A stretch of DNA of 64,000 bases from Botrimarina hoheduenensis (GTDB taxonomy: Bacteria; Planctomycetota; Planctomycetia; Pirellulales; Lacipirellulaceae): contig NZ_SJPH01000004.1 in assembly GCF_007859815.1 (NCBI RefSeq), positions 365,094 to 429,093 of the forward strand, given 5' to 3'. Position numbers and translations under genes: made by a program. Of this stretch, positions 37,197-46,118 are shown piece after piece. A model generated the notes under the pieces. That model saw nothing but the letters and a program-made list of their open reading frames with translations. It searched no databases and was not told where the DNA came from. Each line of letters opens with the position of its first letter. Positions within the stretch are counted from its first letter, which is position 1.

Positions 37197-38981
37197 TCAT
37201 GCTTCGACCAGTGAGATGATGGCTCCCACCGCGTCCGGGCGATCTGCCACGCGGCGCCCCTGGCGTTCATTTCTAGAACGCTCGACACAGCGGGCCAAGA
37301 ATCCGGCTGCGGTGTTCTGCACCGCGTCGCGCAGCAGGCGGCTGGCCTTCTCAAGCTGATCGGCTTCAAACGCCGCCAGGGCTGCTGCGTAGACGCTAGC
37401 GGTCATCCCCAGTTGGGACGAATCGGCTTCGCTCGTGAGCAAGTAGAGGTCCGTGGCCTGCTCGATACCTGCTAGGTGTGCGCGACAGAGTCGTTGGGTG
37501 TGGAAGTGATCGCCTCCGCTCGCCGCCAGGCGTTGAACGGTCGCAGCGCTAACAATCGGCGAGACGCCGATCGTTTTGGTCGCCCGTTCGACACGGCTAG
37601 CAAGATTCATCGTCTCTCCACGGGCACCGTACTTGATCCGCCAACGGCTGCCCACATTTCCCACCAGCGCAGAGCCCGTATGGACACCAACCCCCAGACC
37701 CAGCGGGCCACCAAGTCGGTCCAGCCATTCTGTGCTGATGGGCTCTAGGGCTTCTGCGCAAGCGAGTGCCGCCTCGCAGGCCCGAACAACATGGTCCGAC
37801 TGGTCCAGCGGGGCGTTCCACAGGGCGGCCAGTCCATCGCCGTAGTAATCGATCAGATGCCCCCCCCGCGCAACCACGACCTCACTGAGGGCGTCCATCA
37901 CCTCGCTTAAGAGCTTATAGGCAGCAACCGGTCCGAGACCCGCCGCGGTTTGGTGGTGAAAGCGACGACTAAAGTCGCGCAGGTCGGCAAACAGCACCGA
38001 CACCTCGCGACGGGCACCATCGAGGAGCCGTTCGTCGGATTCGATCTGCTGGGCAACCTGCGGTGAGAAGGCCAGTTCCAGCAACGTCTGCCGGCGGGCC
38101 GCACGACGCTCGTGGGCGTGACGCACCACGCCGCTCGTAACAACATCCGCAACCAGCCGCACAAGGTTGGCTTCCAGGTGCCGCACCGCCCCACGGGCGT
38201 TGGCCTCGTGTCGCTTTCGCACCCCGACAATCACTCCTGCTAAGCTGCCCTGCTCATCACGCCAGGGGGCGATCGCCCAGGCCGAGCCATCGTGCTGCAG
38301 CGCATTATCAAACTGGGTGGTGGCAGTGTCGATCACCGCGTTGAGTCGGCTGAGCTCCAATCCGATTCCTAGCTCGGGGCGCGTAATGTTGGCGGCCAGC
38401 ACGCGCCACCCGTCGTGGCCGTCAGTGGCGGGGTCTCGCTCGACAACGTAGGCCGCATCAAAGCCCAGCGGATCAATCACGAGCGAAGCGGCCCCCTGCC
38501 AGAATTCGCCCGACCCGACCGACCAGCGGCTGAGGGTCGCAACCGCCTCGAACCAGCGCGTGAGCGTTGCGGGAGCGGGTCCGTTGCCGAGTGGCCCCGC
38601 CGAACGCTCTTCGCGCTGCGACGCACGCCGTTCGAGCGTCATCAACGGCTTCAGCTCCTCAGCTGGGGGAGCCTCGATCAACTCGATGTGGGTCGTTCCG
38701 CAAGCCAGCCGGACGGGCAGCGTCAAGCGATCGGTCGGCACCAAGGCCCGCGGACCGGTCGGTGTGACAACCTCGGTGGTGAAGAGCGGATCGGCCGAAA
38801 CACGGCAGCGGACCCCTTCATCGGTAGAGCGTAGCTCGATCCAGGGGCCCTTGAGACCGTCCGCGGGCGGATCGACAAGCCGCCAACCCTCGCCGCTCAT
38901 CAGCAAGACAACGCCACGCGGCGCCAGCGGTGCTTGCTGAAAGCGATGGCTATCGGTGTCGTAAATCGCAAGCTGGAGCAT
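37197..38981 (-). CDS. Class III adenylate/guanylate cyclase with GAF-like sensor
   Basis: A 594-residue cytosolic protein from the ATG at 38981. Residues 1-115 are beta-rich and resemble a degenerate FHA domain. Residues about 150-290 resemble a GAF sensor (FDAAYVVERDPATDGHDGWR, VIVGVRKRHEANARGAVRHL). The cyclase domain at about 330-540 has the metal-binding Asp in VSVLFADLRDFSRRF, the second Asp in LIDYYGDGLAALWN and the transition-state pair N and R in IKYGARGETMNLASRVERAT. It should make cAMP or cGMP. The gene is divergent from a redox operon, 192 bases away, that encodes a protein with cyclic-nucleotide-binding domains. I infer that the product may signal to that operon. Confidence 0.85.
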   Translation of the reverse strand: MLQLAIYDTDSHRFQQAPLAPRGVVLLMSGEGWRLVDPPADGLKGPWIELRSTDEGVRCRVSADPLFTTEVVTPTGPRALVPTDRLTLPVRLACGTTHIELIEAPPAEELKPLMTLERRASQREERSAGPLGNGPAPATLTRWFEAVATLSRWSVGSGEFWQGAASLVIDPLGFDAAYVVERDPATDGHDGWRVLAANITRPELGIGLELSRLNAVIDTATTQFDNALQHDGSAWAIAPWRDEQGSLAGVIVGVRKRHEANARGAVRHLEANLVRLVADVVTSGVVRHAHERRAARRQTLLELAFSPQVAQQIESDERLLDGARREVSVLFADLRDFSRRFHHQTAAGLGPVAAYKLLSEVMDALSEVVVARGGHLIDYYGDGLAALWNAPLDQSDHVVRACEAALACAEALEPISTEWLDRLGGPLGLGVGVHTGSALVGNVGSRWRIKYGARGETMNLASRVERATKTIGVSPIVSAATVQRLAASGGDHFHTQRLCRAHLAGIEQATDLYLLTSEADSSQLGMTASVYAAALAAFEADQLEKASRLLRDAVQNTAAGFLARCVERSRNERQGRRVADRPDAVGAIISLVEA

Positions 38982-39172
38982 CGAGACCCGAAGCAACAAG
39001 CAAAAAATTTGCGTGAGTGCTGGCACCAATACCAGAACGCCCCTCTCGGTGGATCGGCACCGGCAGCGGTTGTTCTGGACGCTGTCGCCCTGGTTCTCCA
39101 ATAATGCGGGCCCCAACAAGCTGACGACAGCTCACGCGGGCAAGTAACCGCTAAACCCCACAACGCTCCCCG

Positions 39173-40435
39173 ATGCTGTCACCCTCTGAACCACTGCTTT
39201 TCTACCTGGGCGCTGCCCTGTGCCTGGTGGTTACGGCGCAAGCGGTGCTCGGCACGGTTGGCTGGTTCCGCGCGCGTTCCGATCAGCGCAAGCGTTGCGA
39301 TGCTAGCGGAGCGGAGTTCCGACAGTTGGTTGCGAACGAAGCCGCCGTTGCCGTTGCCAAGCTCTCCAAGCGGGTCGCGTGGGAAGGCTGGCGGACGCTC
39401 AAAGTTTCGGCCGTGGTCGATGAGGCGAAGAATGTTAAGTCATTCTACCTGACGGATCCCGAAGGGATGCCGCTGCCACGTTTCTTACCAGGCCAGTATC
39501 TGACGATCGAGGCACCGGTCGGCGCGGGGGGCGTGAGCGTGCGGCGTTGTTACTCGTTATCGGATCGACCCCGCAGCGAGTACTACCGACTCACCGTCAA
39601 GCAGCAACTGCCCGACGCGAACGATCGGCAGGCAACGCCCGGCTTGGTCAGCACTTGGCTTCATGAGAAAGTTCGCCAGGGTGACACGCTCCGTTGCCAG
39701 GCACCGCGTGGTGTTTTTTTTCTCGACCCAACCAGTCCTCGCCCCGTGGTGCTGATCGGTGCCGGGGTCGGAGCCACGCCCCTGGTAAGCATGCTGGCTG
39801 CGATCCAGCACGCGGGAACCGTCAAGCCAACCTGCGTGATCCTGAGCTTTCGCGATAGCGAGAGTCATTTGTTGCGTGAAGCAATCGAGGCGGCACGCGG
39901 GCTCACGCATATTCGGGTGCGGGTGGTGTACTCTCAGCCGCTTGCTGAAGACCGCCTGGGAATCGACTACGATCTGACGGGGCACGTGACGATGGAGTTG
40001 CTCCGCAAGGAATTGCCGAGTAACAACTTTGATTTCTATGTGTGCGGGCCGGCCGAGATGATGCAGTCGCTGGTGCCCGAACTGCTCGAAGGGGGCATCC
40101 CCGATGACGCGATCCACTTCGAGGCCTTCGGACCGGCAAGCGTTCGCACGGAAGCCAACCCGACGGCTCTGGAACGTGCCGTCGGCAGCCAGGTGCGGTT
40201 CACCAGCGCCGGGCCCTTTCGCTGGGAGGGAGATTACCCGTCTCTGCTGGAACTGGCCGAAGCGCGCGGCATTCCGGTAGCTTCGGGATGCCGGGCCGGT
40301 AACTGCGGTGCCTGTCGGGTTCGCGTGCTGAAAGGCTCCGTGACAGCACTCCGCTCGACAAGCGTGGCCATCGGTGAGGGCGAGTGCTTGGCCTGCATCA
40401 GTTTGCCGGATGGCGAAGTGACGCTCGACGCCTAA
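39173..40435 (+). CDS. Membrane-anchored ferredoxin-NAD(P)H reductase with [2Fe-2S] domain
   Basis: A 420-residue protein, first gene of the redox operon. Residues 8-30 form a membrane helix (YLGAALCLVVTAQAVLGTVG). The FAD domain carries the RxYS motif in VSVRRCYSLSDRPRSEYYRL. The NAD(P)H domain has VVLIGAGVGATPLVSML and FDFYVCGPAEMM. A C-terminal plant-type ferredoxin domain has C373, C378 and C381 (GCRAGNCGACRVRVL) and C408 (ECLACISLP). Electrons would pass from NAD(P)H through FAD to the iron-sulfur centre at the membrane face. It resembles the reductase part of flavohemoproteins and of oxygenase reductases, but has neither globin nor oxygenase neighbours. The next genes encode hemes and iron-sulfur sites that can take the electrons. 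Confidence 0.9.
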   Translation: MLSPSEPLLFYLGAALCLVVTAQAVLGTVGWFRARSDQRKRCDASGAEFRQLVANEAAVAVAKLSKRVAWEGWRTLKVSAVVDEAKNVKSFYLTDPEGMPLPRFLPGQYLTIEAPVGAGGVSVRRCYSLSDRPRSEYYRLTVKQQLPDANDRQATPGLVSTWLHEKVRQGDTLRCQAPRGVFFLDPTSPRPVVLIGAGVGATPLVSMLAAIQHAGTVKPTCVILSFRDSESHLLREAIEAARGLTHIRVRVVYSQPLAEDRLGIDYDLTGHVTMELLRKELPSNNFDFYVCGPAEMMQSLVPELLEGGIPDDAIHFEAFGPASVRTEANPTALERAVGSQVRFTSAGPFRWEGDYPSLLELAEARGIPVASGCRAGNCGACRVRVLKGSVTALRSTSVAIGEGECLACISLPDGEVTLDA

Positions 40436-40489
40436 ACTAAGCCCCACTGCGACCGCCGCGCTATCTCCCATGGAAGGGGAATCTGCTCC

Positions 40490-41515
40490 GTGAACCATCT
40501 GGCCCGACAAATCGTGAGCGGCACCGCAAGCGTGCTGCTTGTGATTCTCTACGGAATCGCTGACGGAGCCGCGCAGGCCCCCCCGGTCACCGGCGGCGAA
40601 GCCTTCGATCCGGCGCGCGTGAGGGGAGCAGATTCGTGCCTCAAGTGCCACACGGCCGAGGTCGATCGCTGGCGCTCGACGCCGCACGCCATGACGATTG
40701 ATACGCTCCACCGCAAGCCTGAGGCCAAGGCGATCGCCGAGCGGCTTGGCATACGCTCCGTCAAACGGAACGACACCTGTGTGCGTTGCCATTACACCCG
40801 ACAAGAAGTCCGCGGGCGGGTGCGGATCGATTCGGGCGTCTCTTGCGAGTCGTGCCACGGTCCTTCTGATCGATGGATCGAGCTCCACGCAGATTACGGC
40901 CCCGGAGCGACCCGCGAAAGCGAGTCACCCGCGCACCGCCAGCAGCGACGGCAACGCAGCGTCGAAGCGGGGATGAACAACCCGGCCAATCTGTATCTGA
41001 TCGCTCGACAATGCCTCGACTGTCACACCACACCAAACGAGGAACTTGTCGATGTCGGCGGCCATCCGGCCGGCAGCCGCGACTTTAGCCTCGTTGCTTG
41101 GTCACAAGGTCAGGTGCGGCACAACTTTGTGCGTTCCGGCGGCGTGCTAAACGAGCCAAGCTCTCCCGCACGGCTGCGGGTGATGCATGTGGTTGGCGTG
41201 ATGACCGATCTTGAGTACAGCCTGCGTGCAGTGGCGACTGCCTCAAGAACGGGAGCGTTTGCCACCACCAGCGCCGAACGCGCTGCCAGCAAGAAGCAAG
41301 AACTCTGGGAGATCCAGCGGCGGCTGAACGAGCCGCTTATCCAACAGGCGCTGGCTCCGCTCGCCACGTTGCAACTCAAACTCGACAACTCCGCTGCGAT
41401 TATTTTGGCGGCGCAGACACTCAGCGACGCGACCTATGCCTTTGCGGAGCGCGCCGACGGCGCACGCCTGGCGGCGATCGATAATCTGCTGCCCTCTCCG
41501 GAGACGTACAAGTGA
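40490..41515 (+). CDS. Tetraheme cytochrome c, c554-like
   Basis: A 341-residue exported protein from a GTG start. The signal peptide ends ILYGIADGAAQA. Four heme-attachment motifs are visible: DSCLKCHTAEV, DTCVRCHYTRQ, VSCESCHGPSD and RQCLDCHTTPN. Spacing and the extra conserved His residues after each motif (HAMTIDTLHR, GGHPAGSRDF) fit the cytochrome c554/multiheme family (PF13435). The protein sits in the periplasm. The last 120 residues are helical and heme-free. Its stop codon overlaps the next start codon (GTGA), so expression is coupled to the cyclic-nucleotide-gated iron-sulfur protein. It is probably an electron shuttle or terminal reductase for an unknown acceptor. Confidence 0.88.
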   Translation: MNHLARQIVSGTASVLLVILYGIADGAAQAPPVTGGEAFDPARVRGADSCLKCHTAEVDRWRSTPHAMTIDTLHRKPEAKAIAERLGIRSVKRNDTCVRCHYTRQEVRGRVRIDSGVSCESCHGPSDRWIELHADYGPGATRESESPAHRQQRRQRSVEAGMNNPANLYLIARQCLDCHTTPNEELVDVGGHPAGSRDFSLVAWSQGQVRHNFVRSGGVLNEPSSPARLRVMHVVGVMTDLEYSLRAVATASRTGAFATTSAERAASKKQELWEIQRRLNEPLIQQALAPLATLQLKLDNSAAIILAAQTLSDATYAFAERADGARLAAIDNLLPSPETYK

Positions 41516-43167
41516 CGACTTCTCCGACGACGGTCGCGGCGGGTGTGGCCCCCCAGCGCTGGCAAGCGCCCCTCGACGACGCGATGACCGACACGCTCGT
41601 CGAACGGCTGATGCGTGTGGCACCGTTCAATCAGATGGACGAGACCGCCTTCCCGGCTTCGATCCCGCTGCGTGGCCTGCTGAAGAACGATACGCGCATC
41701 CGCCGCCGTGCCGCCGGCGAGGTGTTGATGCGTGAAGGGGACTACGGTGACACCGCTTTCTTGCTCTTGGATGGGCAAGCGCGGGTCACGCTCGAATCGC
41801 TTACCGCCGCGGAACTGGGCCTAGCCGAAACGCCCCGTCGCGCGGGGCTGGGCAGCGCGATCCGTCGCACGCTGGCGACCGTGCTGGGCCCCGCCAAGCC
41901 GCCCGAGGTGCGCGATCGGATCGACGCCCGTGCCGCGGATCAACGCAGCGTATTTGTTCAAGATGTGTCTGCCGTACTCGACAGCAAACGCACTGCCTTG
42001 CTCTCGCCCGGCGAAGTCTTCGGCGAGCTGGCCGTGCTAACCCGCGCGCCGCGTACGGCAACCGTGTTCGCGGAAGGTAGCGTGGTGGCCCTCGAGATTC
42101 GCTGGCAAGGGCTCCGCGATCTGATGCGCTTCACGCCCGCGTGGCGTGCCCACATCGATCGCTTGTACCGAGACAACAGCCTGCGGGTGCATCTGCGGGC
42201 GACTCCGCTTTTTACTTCGCTGGACGAACAAGCGCTCGAGCGTGTCGCCTCGGCTATCGAGTTTGCCACGTTCGGATCGTTCGACTGGCGCGATCTACCG
42301 CCCGACCCCACCGCCGTCGATCCGTTGGATCGTGTGCGACGCGAGGCACAGGTCGTCAAACAAGACGATCCAATCGAGTACCTGTTGCTGGTCCGCAGCG
42401 GCTTCGCGCGGGTTAGCGTCGCCCAGGGCGAGGGGCAGCGGACGATCGCTTATCACGGCAAGGGATCCGTCCTGGGCGCTGAAGCCCTGTTGTCCGCCGA
42501 CAATGCCTCGGCCCGGTGGCCTGTCTCGATCCACGCGGTCGGCTATCTGGATGTGCTACGGCTTCCCACGGATGTCTTCCTCGCCGAGGTGGGAACAACT
42601 TCCGACAAGGTGCCGGTTGCGGACTCCGAGTTGCCAGCGCGTACGCTCGATTATCTGGTTGATCGTCGGCTCATCAACGGTGTCGAGGCGATGGTCATCG
42701 ACCTGGATCGCTGCACGCGCTGCGATGACTGCGTCCGGGCCTGTGCCGCGACTCACGACGGCAACCCCCGCTTCATCCGCCAGGGTCCCACGCACGATCA
42801 CTTCCAATTCGCCCACGCTTGTATGCACTGCGTTGATCCCGTGTGCATGATCGGCTGCCCCACCGGGGCGATCCACCGCGATCCGGCGACCGGCGTTGTG
42901 CGTGTCAACGACGCCACGTGTGTTGGTTGCTCGGTGTGCGCCAACGCGTGCCCCTACAACAACATCCAGATGGTTGAGGTGCGTGCGCCGGAGGGGGCAA
43001 TCGTGTTTGATCAGGTAACCGGACAGCCACTGTTGCGAGCCGCAAAGTGCGATCTGTGCAGCGACCAACCCACAGGGCCCGCGTGTCAGCACGCATGTCC
43101 GCATGACGCCCTGGTGCGGATCGACTTGTCGTCACCGCATTCGCTGGCGTCGCTGGTCTCGCGCTAA
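41512..43167 (+). CDS. Cyclic-nucleotide-binding and 4x[4Fe-4S] ferredoxin fusion protein
   Basis: A 551-residue cytosolic protein. The first cyclic-nucleotide-binding domain (about 60-200) keeps a full phosphate-binding cassette, FGELAVLTRAPRTATV, with Glu 172 and Arg 181, but has about 65 extra residues between its early strands and this cassette. A second, weaker domain (about 230-360) has LGAEALLSADNASARWPVS. The C-terminal part is a DmsB/HybA-like electron-transfer domain with four cysteine groups: 401-404-407-411, 437-440-445-449, 470-473-476-480 and 513-516-525-529, including CVGCSVCANACPYNN. Such subunits wire redox enzymes to quinone or heme partners. The start overlaps the cytochrome stop. 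I infer cAMP or cGMP gating of electron flow, a combination I do not know as characterised. Confidence 0.88.
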   Translation: MTTSPTTVAAGVAPQRWQAPLDDAMTDTLVERLMRVAPFNQMDETAFPASIPLRGLLKNDTRIRRRAAGEVLMREGDYGDTAFLLLDGQARVTLESLTAAELGLAETPRRAGLGSAIRRTLATVLGPAKPPEVRDRIDARAADQRSVFVQDVSAVLDSKRTALLSPGEVFGELAVLTRAPRTATVFAEGSVVALEIRWQGLRDLMRFTPAWRAHIDRLYRDNSLRVHLRATPLFTSLDEQALERVASAIEFATFGSFDWRDLPPDPTAVDPLDRVRREAQVVKQDDPIEYLLLVRSGFARVSVAQGEGQRTIAYHGKGSVLGAEALLSADNASARWPVSIHAVGYLDVLRLPTDVFLAEVGTTSDKVPVADSELPARTLDYLVDRRLINGVEAMVIDLDRCTRCDDCVRACAATHDGNPRFIRQGPTHDHFQFAHACMHCVDPVCMIGCPTGAIHRDPATGVVRVNDATCVGCSVCANACPYNNIQMVEVRAPEGAIVFDQVTGQPLLRAAKCDLCSDQPTGPACQHACPHDALVRIDLSSPHSLASLVSR

Positions 43168-43224
43168 ATCGTTCCCGATACTCTTGCCTTCCTCTCATTT
43201 TCCCGTCAACGCACCGACGCTCGC

Positions 43225-44052
43225 TTGCCAAATCGCTTGACTCGCCGCCGCCTCCTCAACAGCAGCCTGCTGGGTGCCGGTGTGGGGGTCTTCGTGTTCT
43301 GGACCGCCTGGCTAGATGCCTCGCTCGCACGCGATGCGTTTGCGACCGGATATGTGCTCTACGGCTTGGTCGTTTTTCTGGCGGCGTACAACCTGCGTAA
43401 GAAGCTGCCCGGGCTGCCGCTGGGGACAAGCCGGCTGTGGATGCAAGCGCATGCGTATCTCGGGGCGGGTTCAATCTTGGTGTTAGCAGCACACATCGGC
43501 TGGCGCTGGCCCGACGGCTGGCTGGAGGGTGTCTTGGCAGCAAGTTTTGCCGCGACTTGGCTCAGCGGCGTGGTGGGGCTGTACCTGACACGGACAGTTC
43601 CTCAGCAGCTTGCCCGCACCAGCGAACAGTTTGTCTTCGAACGGATTCCCCGGCTGCGCAGCCGGGTGGCTTCCGATGCCCAAGCGACCGTCCTCGCTGC
43701 GGTTCGTGCAACGGGTGCCACCACGCTGGCAGACCTGTACGCCAATCGTCTGCACGGCTTCTTCAATCGCCCGCGCTCGTTGGCTTACGCCCTTTCGCCC
43801 ACCAGCGCGGCGCGCAAGCGCCTTTTCAACGAGTTGACCGCTAGCCGGCGTCTGCTAACCGACGCCGAACGAACCGCGGCAGAGCGGCTCTTCACGCTAA
43901 TTCGGCTTAAGGACGATCTCGATTTTCATGCGGCCCGGCAAGGGTTGCTAAAGAAATGGGTCTTCCTGCACATCGCGCTGACGTGGCTGCTGCTGACACT
44001 CGGCGCAACGCACGGTCTGTTGGCCCTGGCCTTCCGCGGGGGGCCGACATGA
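43225..44052 (+). CDS. Membrane diheme cytochrome b-like protein
   Basis: A 275-residue integral membrane protein from a TTG start, with an N-terminal Arg-rich end and about six hydrophobic stretches. Two of them carry paired His exactly 14 residues apart: H76 and H90 (MQAHAYLGAGSILVLAAH) and H249 and H263 (FLHIALTWLLLTLGATHG). H-x13-H in two helices is the pattern that holds two b-type hemes in ferric reductase and cytochrome b membrane domains. A soluble helical loop of about 110 residues lies between. The stop overlaps the ATG of the decaheme gene (ATGA). It probably carries electrons across the inner membrane from the iron-sulfur protein to the multiheme cytochromes. A named family was not recognised. 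Confidence 0.75.
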   Translation: MPNRLTRRRLLNSSLLGAGVGVFVFWTAWLDASLARDAFATGYVLYGLVVFLAAYNLRKKLPGLPLGTSRLWMQAHAYLGAGSILVLAAHIGWRWPDGWLEGVLAASFAATWLSGVVGLYLTRTVPQQLARTSEQFVFERIPRLRSRVASDAQATVLAAVRATGATTLADLYANRLHGFFNRPRSLAYALSPTSAARKRLFNELTASRRLLTDAERTAAERLFTLIRLKDDLDFHAARQGLLKKWVFLHIALTWLLLTLGATHGLLALAFRGGPT

Positions 44053-46118
44053 GAGGGCCGCTGGAAGATCCCGACAAACGTCCGCACGACTACGACCGAC
44101 CAAACCGCGTCTGGATGTGTGGCCTAGAAAACGCGGGTTGCCCTTGCTCGGCAGGGCCGAGTGCTGCGGGCCGCTGCCCGGTCACGGCAGAATGCGTGCC
44201 ACGCCGCGAGGGCGATCGCTGGGTCTGCAACCGCTCGCTGGCGCGCGGTGGTGTTTGCGACCATGCCGCGCCCGGCGGTGGCCCAACGCCCGAGGGCCAG
44301 TGCTGTCTTGTTAAACAGTGCCGACCGCGACGCACGTTACGTTCGATTCGTGGACGCTGGCTTCGCGGGGCGATCCTCTTCACGCTCGGCGCTGTGCTGA
44401 TGCTGCTGGGCGCGGCGAACCGCAATGCCCTGGTCAAACCCGGCCCGCTGTCATCGCATCATGCTCAAGTCCTCGCCGGAGCAGCGACCAGCGATCGGTG
44501 CGCGGCGTGCCACCCCGGGGCGAACAAAAGCAACTTCGAGCTGCTGCAAGCCGCACTCGCCGGCCACGACGGACAGCAGCTCACACAATCGCAGGCATGC
44601 CTTGAATGCCATCAAGACCTGCAGCGGGCGGGGGCGGCCCCCCTCTTGGCCCACGGCCTGCCCGAGGGGGCCTTCCCCTTCTTTACGGGCGAGGACTCGG
44701 CGACCCAACCCGTAAGCCTCTCGTTGGGAGGCGGAGCGCGGGGCGCGACGCACGACGATCCCGTGGCATGCGCCACGTGTCACCAAGAGCATCACGGAGC
44801 CAATCACAATCTCTCGGCGATGACCAACGCGCGGTGCCAAGCGTGTCACGAAGAGCAGTATCAGGGATTCGCTGCCGATCACCCCGACTTCGTTTCCTGG
44901 CCGGTCGCTCGGCCCACCCGGATCGCGTTTGATCATACCGCGCACGAGTCGCTGCACTTTTCTAAAGCGGGTCGGGCTTTCGACTGCGCCACGTGCCACC
45001 TGCGCGACGCAACCGGCGACCTCACCGACAGACCGACCTACCAGCAGGCGTGCGCTAGCTGCCATGACGAGGACCTGCGGAAGAGTTTCGGCGCAGGACT
45101 CGAGTTCGTGCGACTCCCGACGATCGATCCTGAAGCACTCACCGCCTACGCCGCGGCACCAGGTGTTTGGCCCGACGGCGCAACGGGCGACTTTGACGGC
45201 GATCTCCCCGCTCTCATGCGGCTGCTCCTCGCCGCGGATCCCCAAGCCGCCGAAGCGCTCGAGGAACTCGGAGCCGACGCTTCGTTCTTTGACGTCGATG
45301 CTGACGACCAAGCTTCGGTCGTGGCCGGGGCAAAACTCCTCAGCGCATTACGCTCGCTGCTCGATGAGCTGCAAGAAGAAGGGCACGAGGCGTTGCACTA
45401 CCGCGTCCGCACACTGCTGGGCAAGCGTGCCGGATCGGTCGAGGACTATGTCGGCCGACTCCCCGTTGAACTGATCGATGAGCTGCAAGGCGTTTGGTTT
45501 GGACGGCTTGAGCCCGCCCCGGCCTACGACGCGATCGAAGATCGCCGCACCGGCGGCGGCTGGCAGTTGGATCACCAAAGCCACACGCTCGCGTACCATC
45601 CCACCGGCCACGATGATCCGCTCGTCAGGGCATGGATCGATCTGGCGATCCGTCTGCCCGAGGAACAAGCTGATCTCCGTGACACGGTACTCAGCGAGTG
45701 GCAACGTCCGGGGGCACCGGGCGGCTGTTTCGAATGCCATCGCATCGAAACCACGCCGACCGGGCTCGCGGTCAATTGGCAGGGCCGACAGCGACTTACC
45801 GAACCGCGCGGCTTCACGCGGTTCTCACATCGGCCCCATTTGCTCCAGCCCAAGCTGGCCGACTGCACCCACTGCCATCAGACCAACGCCCAACGAGCAG
45901 CGCTGGTCAGCAACGGAGGATCGGCAAGCACGCCTTCCGCCGGAGACTTCGTCGTGCTCAGCAAATCGGCTTGCGTGGAATGCCACCAGCCCCACGCCGC
46001 GGGCGACAGTTGCACTCAGTGCCATAACTATCATGTCGCCTCGCCGGCAGCTGGCCGGTTGGTGGAACAAGCCGCTGCGGTTGAGGGCCTGCGGGCCGCG
46101 CTGCGGCTGAGCCCTTGA
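44049..46118 (+). CDS. Decaheme cytochrome c with cysteine-rich cytoplasmic head
   Basis: A 689-residue protein from the ATG at 44049, last gene of the redox operon. Residues 1-95 lie before the membrane helix and hold ten cysteines (CGLENAGCPCSAG, GRCPVTAECVP, GGVCDHAAPGGG, CCLVKQC). A single helix follows (GAILFTLGAVLMLLGAAN). The rest carries ten heme motifs: CAACH, CLECH, CATCH, CQACH, CATCH, CASCH, CFECH, CTHCH, CVECH and CTQCH, the first six and the last four separated by about 200 heme-free residues. Topology puts hemes in the periplasm and the cysteine head in the cytoplasm, where it may bind a metal or iron-sulfur site. It should pass electrons onward in the periplasm. Confidence 0.88.
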   Translation: MRGPLEDPDKRPHDYDRPNRVWMCGLENAGCPCSAGPSAAGRCPVTAECVPRREGDRWVCNRSLARGGVCDHAAPGGGPTPEGQCCLVKQCRPRRTLRSIRGRWLRGAILFTLGAVLMLLGAANRNALVKPGPLSSHHAQVLAGAATSDRCAACHPGANKSNFELLQAALAGHDGQQLTQSQACLECHQDLQRAGAAPLLAHGLPEGAFPFFTGEDSATQPVSLSLGGGARGATHDDPVACATCHQEHHGANHNLSAMTNARCQACHEEQYQGFAADHPDFVSWPVARPTRIAFDHTAHESLHFSKAGRAFDCATCHLRDATGDLTDRPTYQQACASCHDEDLRKSFGAGLEFVRLPTIDPEALTAYAAAPGVWPDGATGDFDGDLPALMRLLLAADPQAAEALEELGADASFFDVDADDQASVVAGAKLLSALRSLLDELQEEGHEALHYRVRTLLGKRAGSVEDYVGRLPVELIDELQGVWFGRLEPAPAYDAIEDRRTGGGWQLDHQSHTLAYHPTGHDDPLVRAWIDLAIRLPEEQADLRDTVLSEWQRPGAPGGCFECHRIETTPTGLAVNWQGRQRLTEPRGFTRFSHRPHLLQPKLADCTHCHQTNAQRAALVSNGGSASTPSAGDFVVLSKSACVECHQPHAAGDSCTQCHNYHVASPAAGRLVEQAAAVEGLRAALRLSP

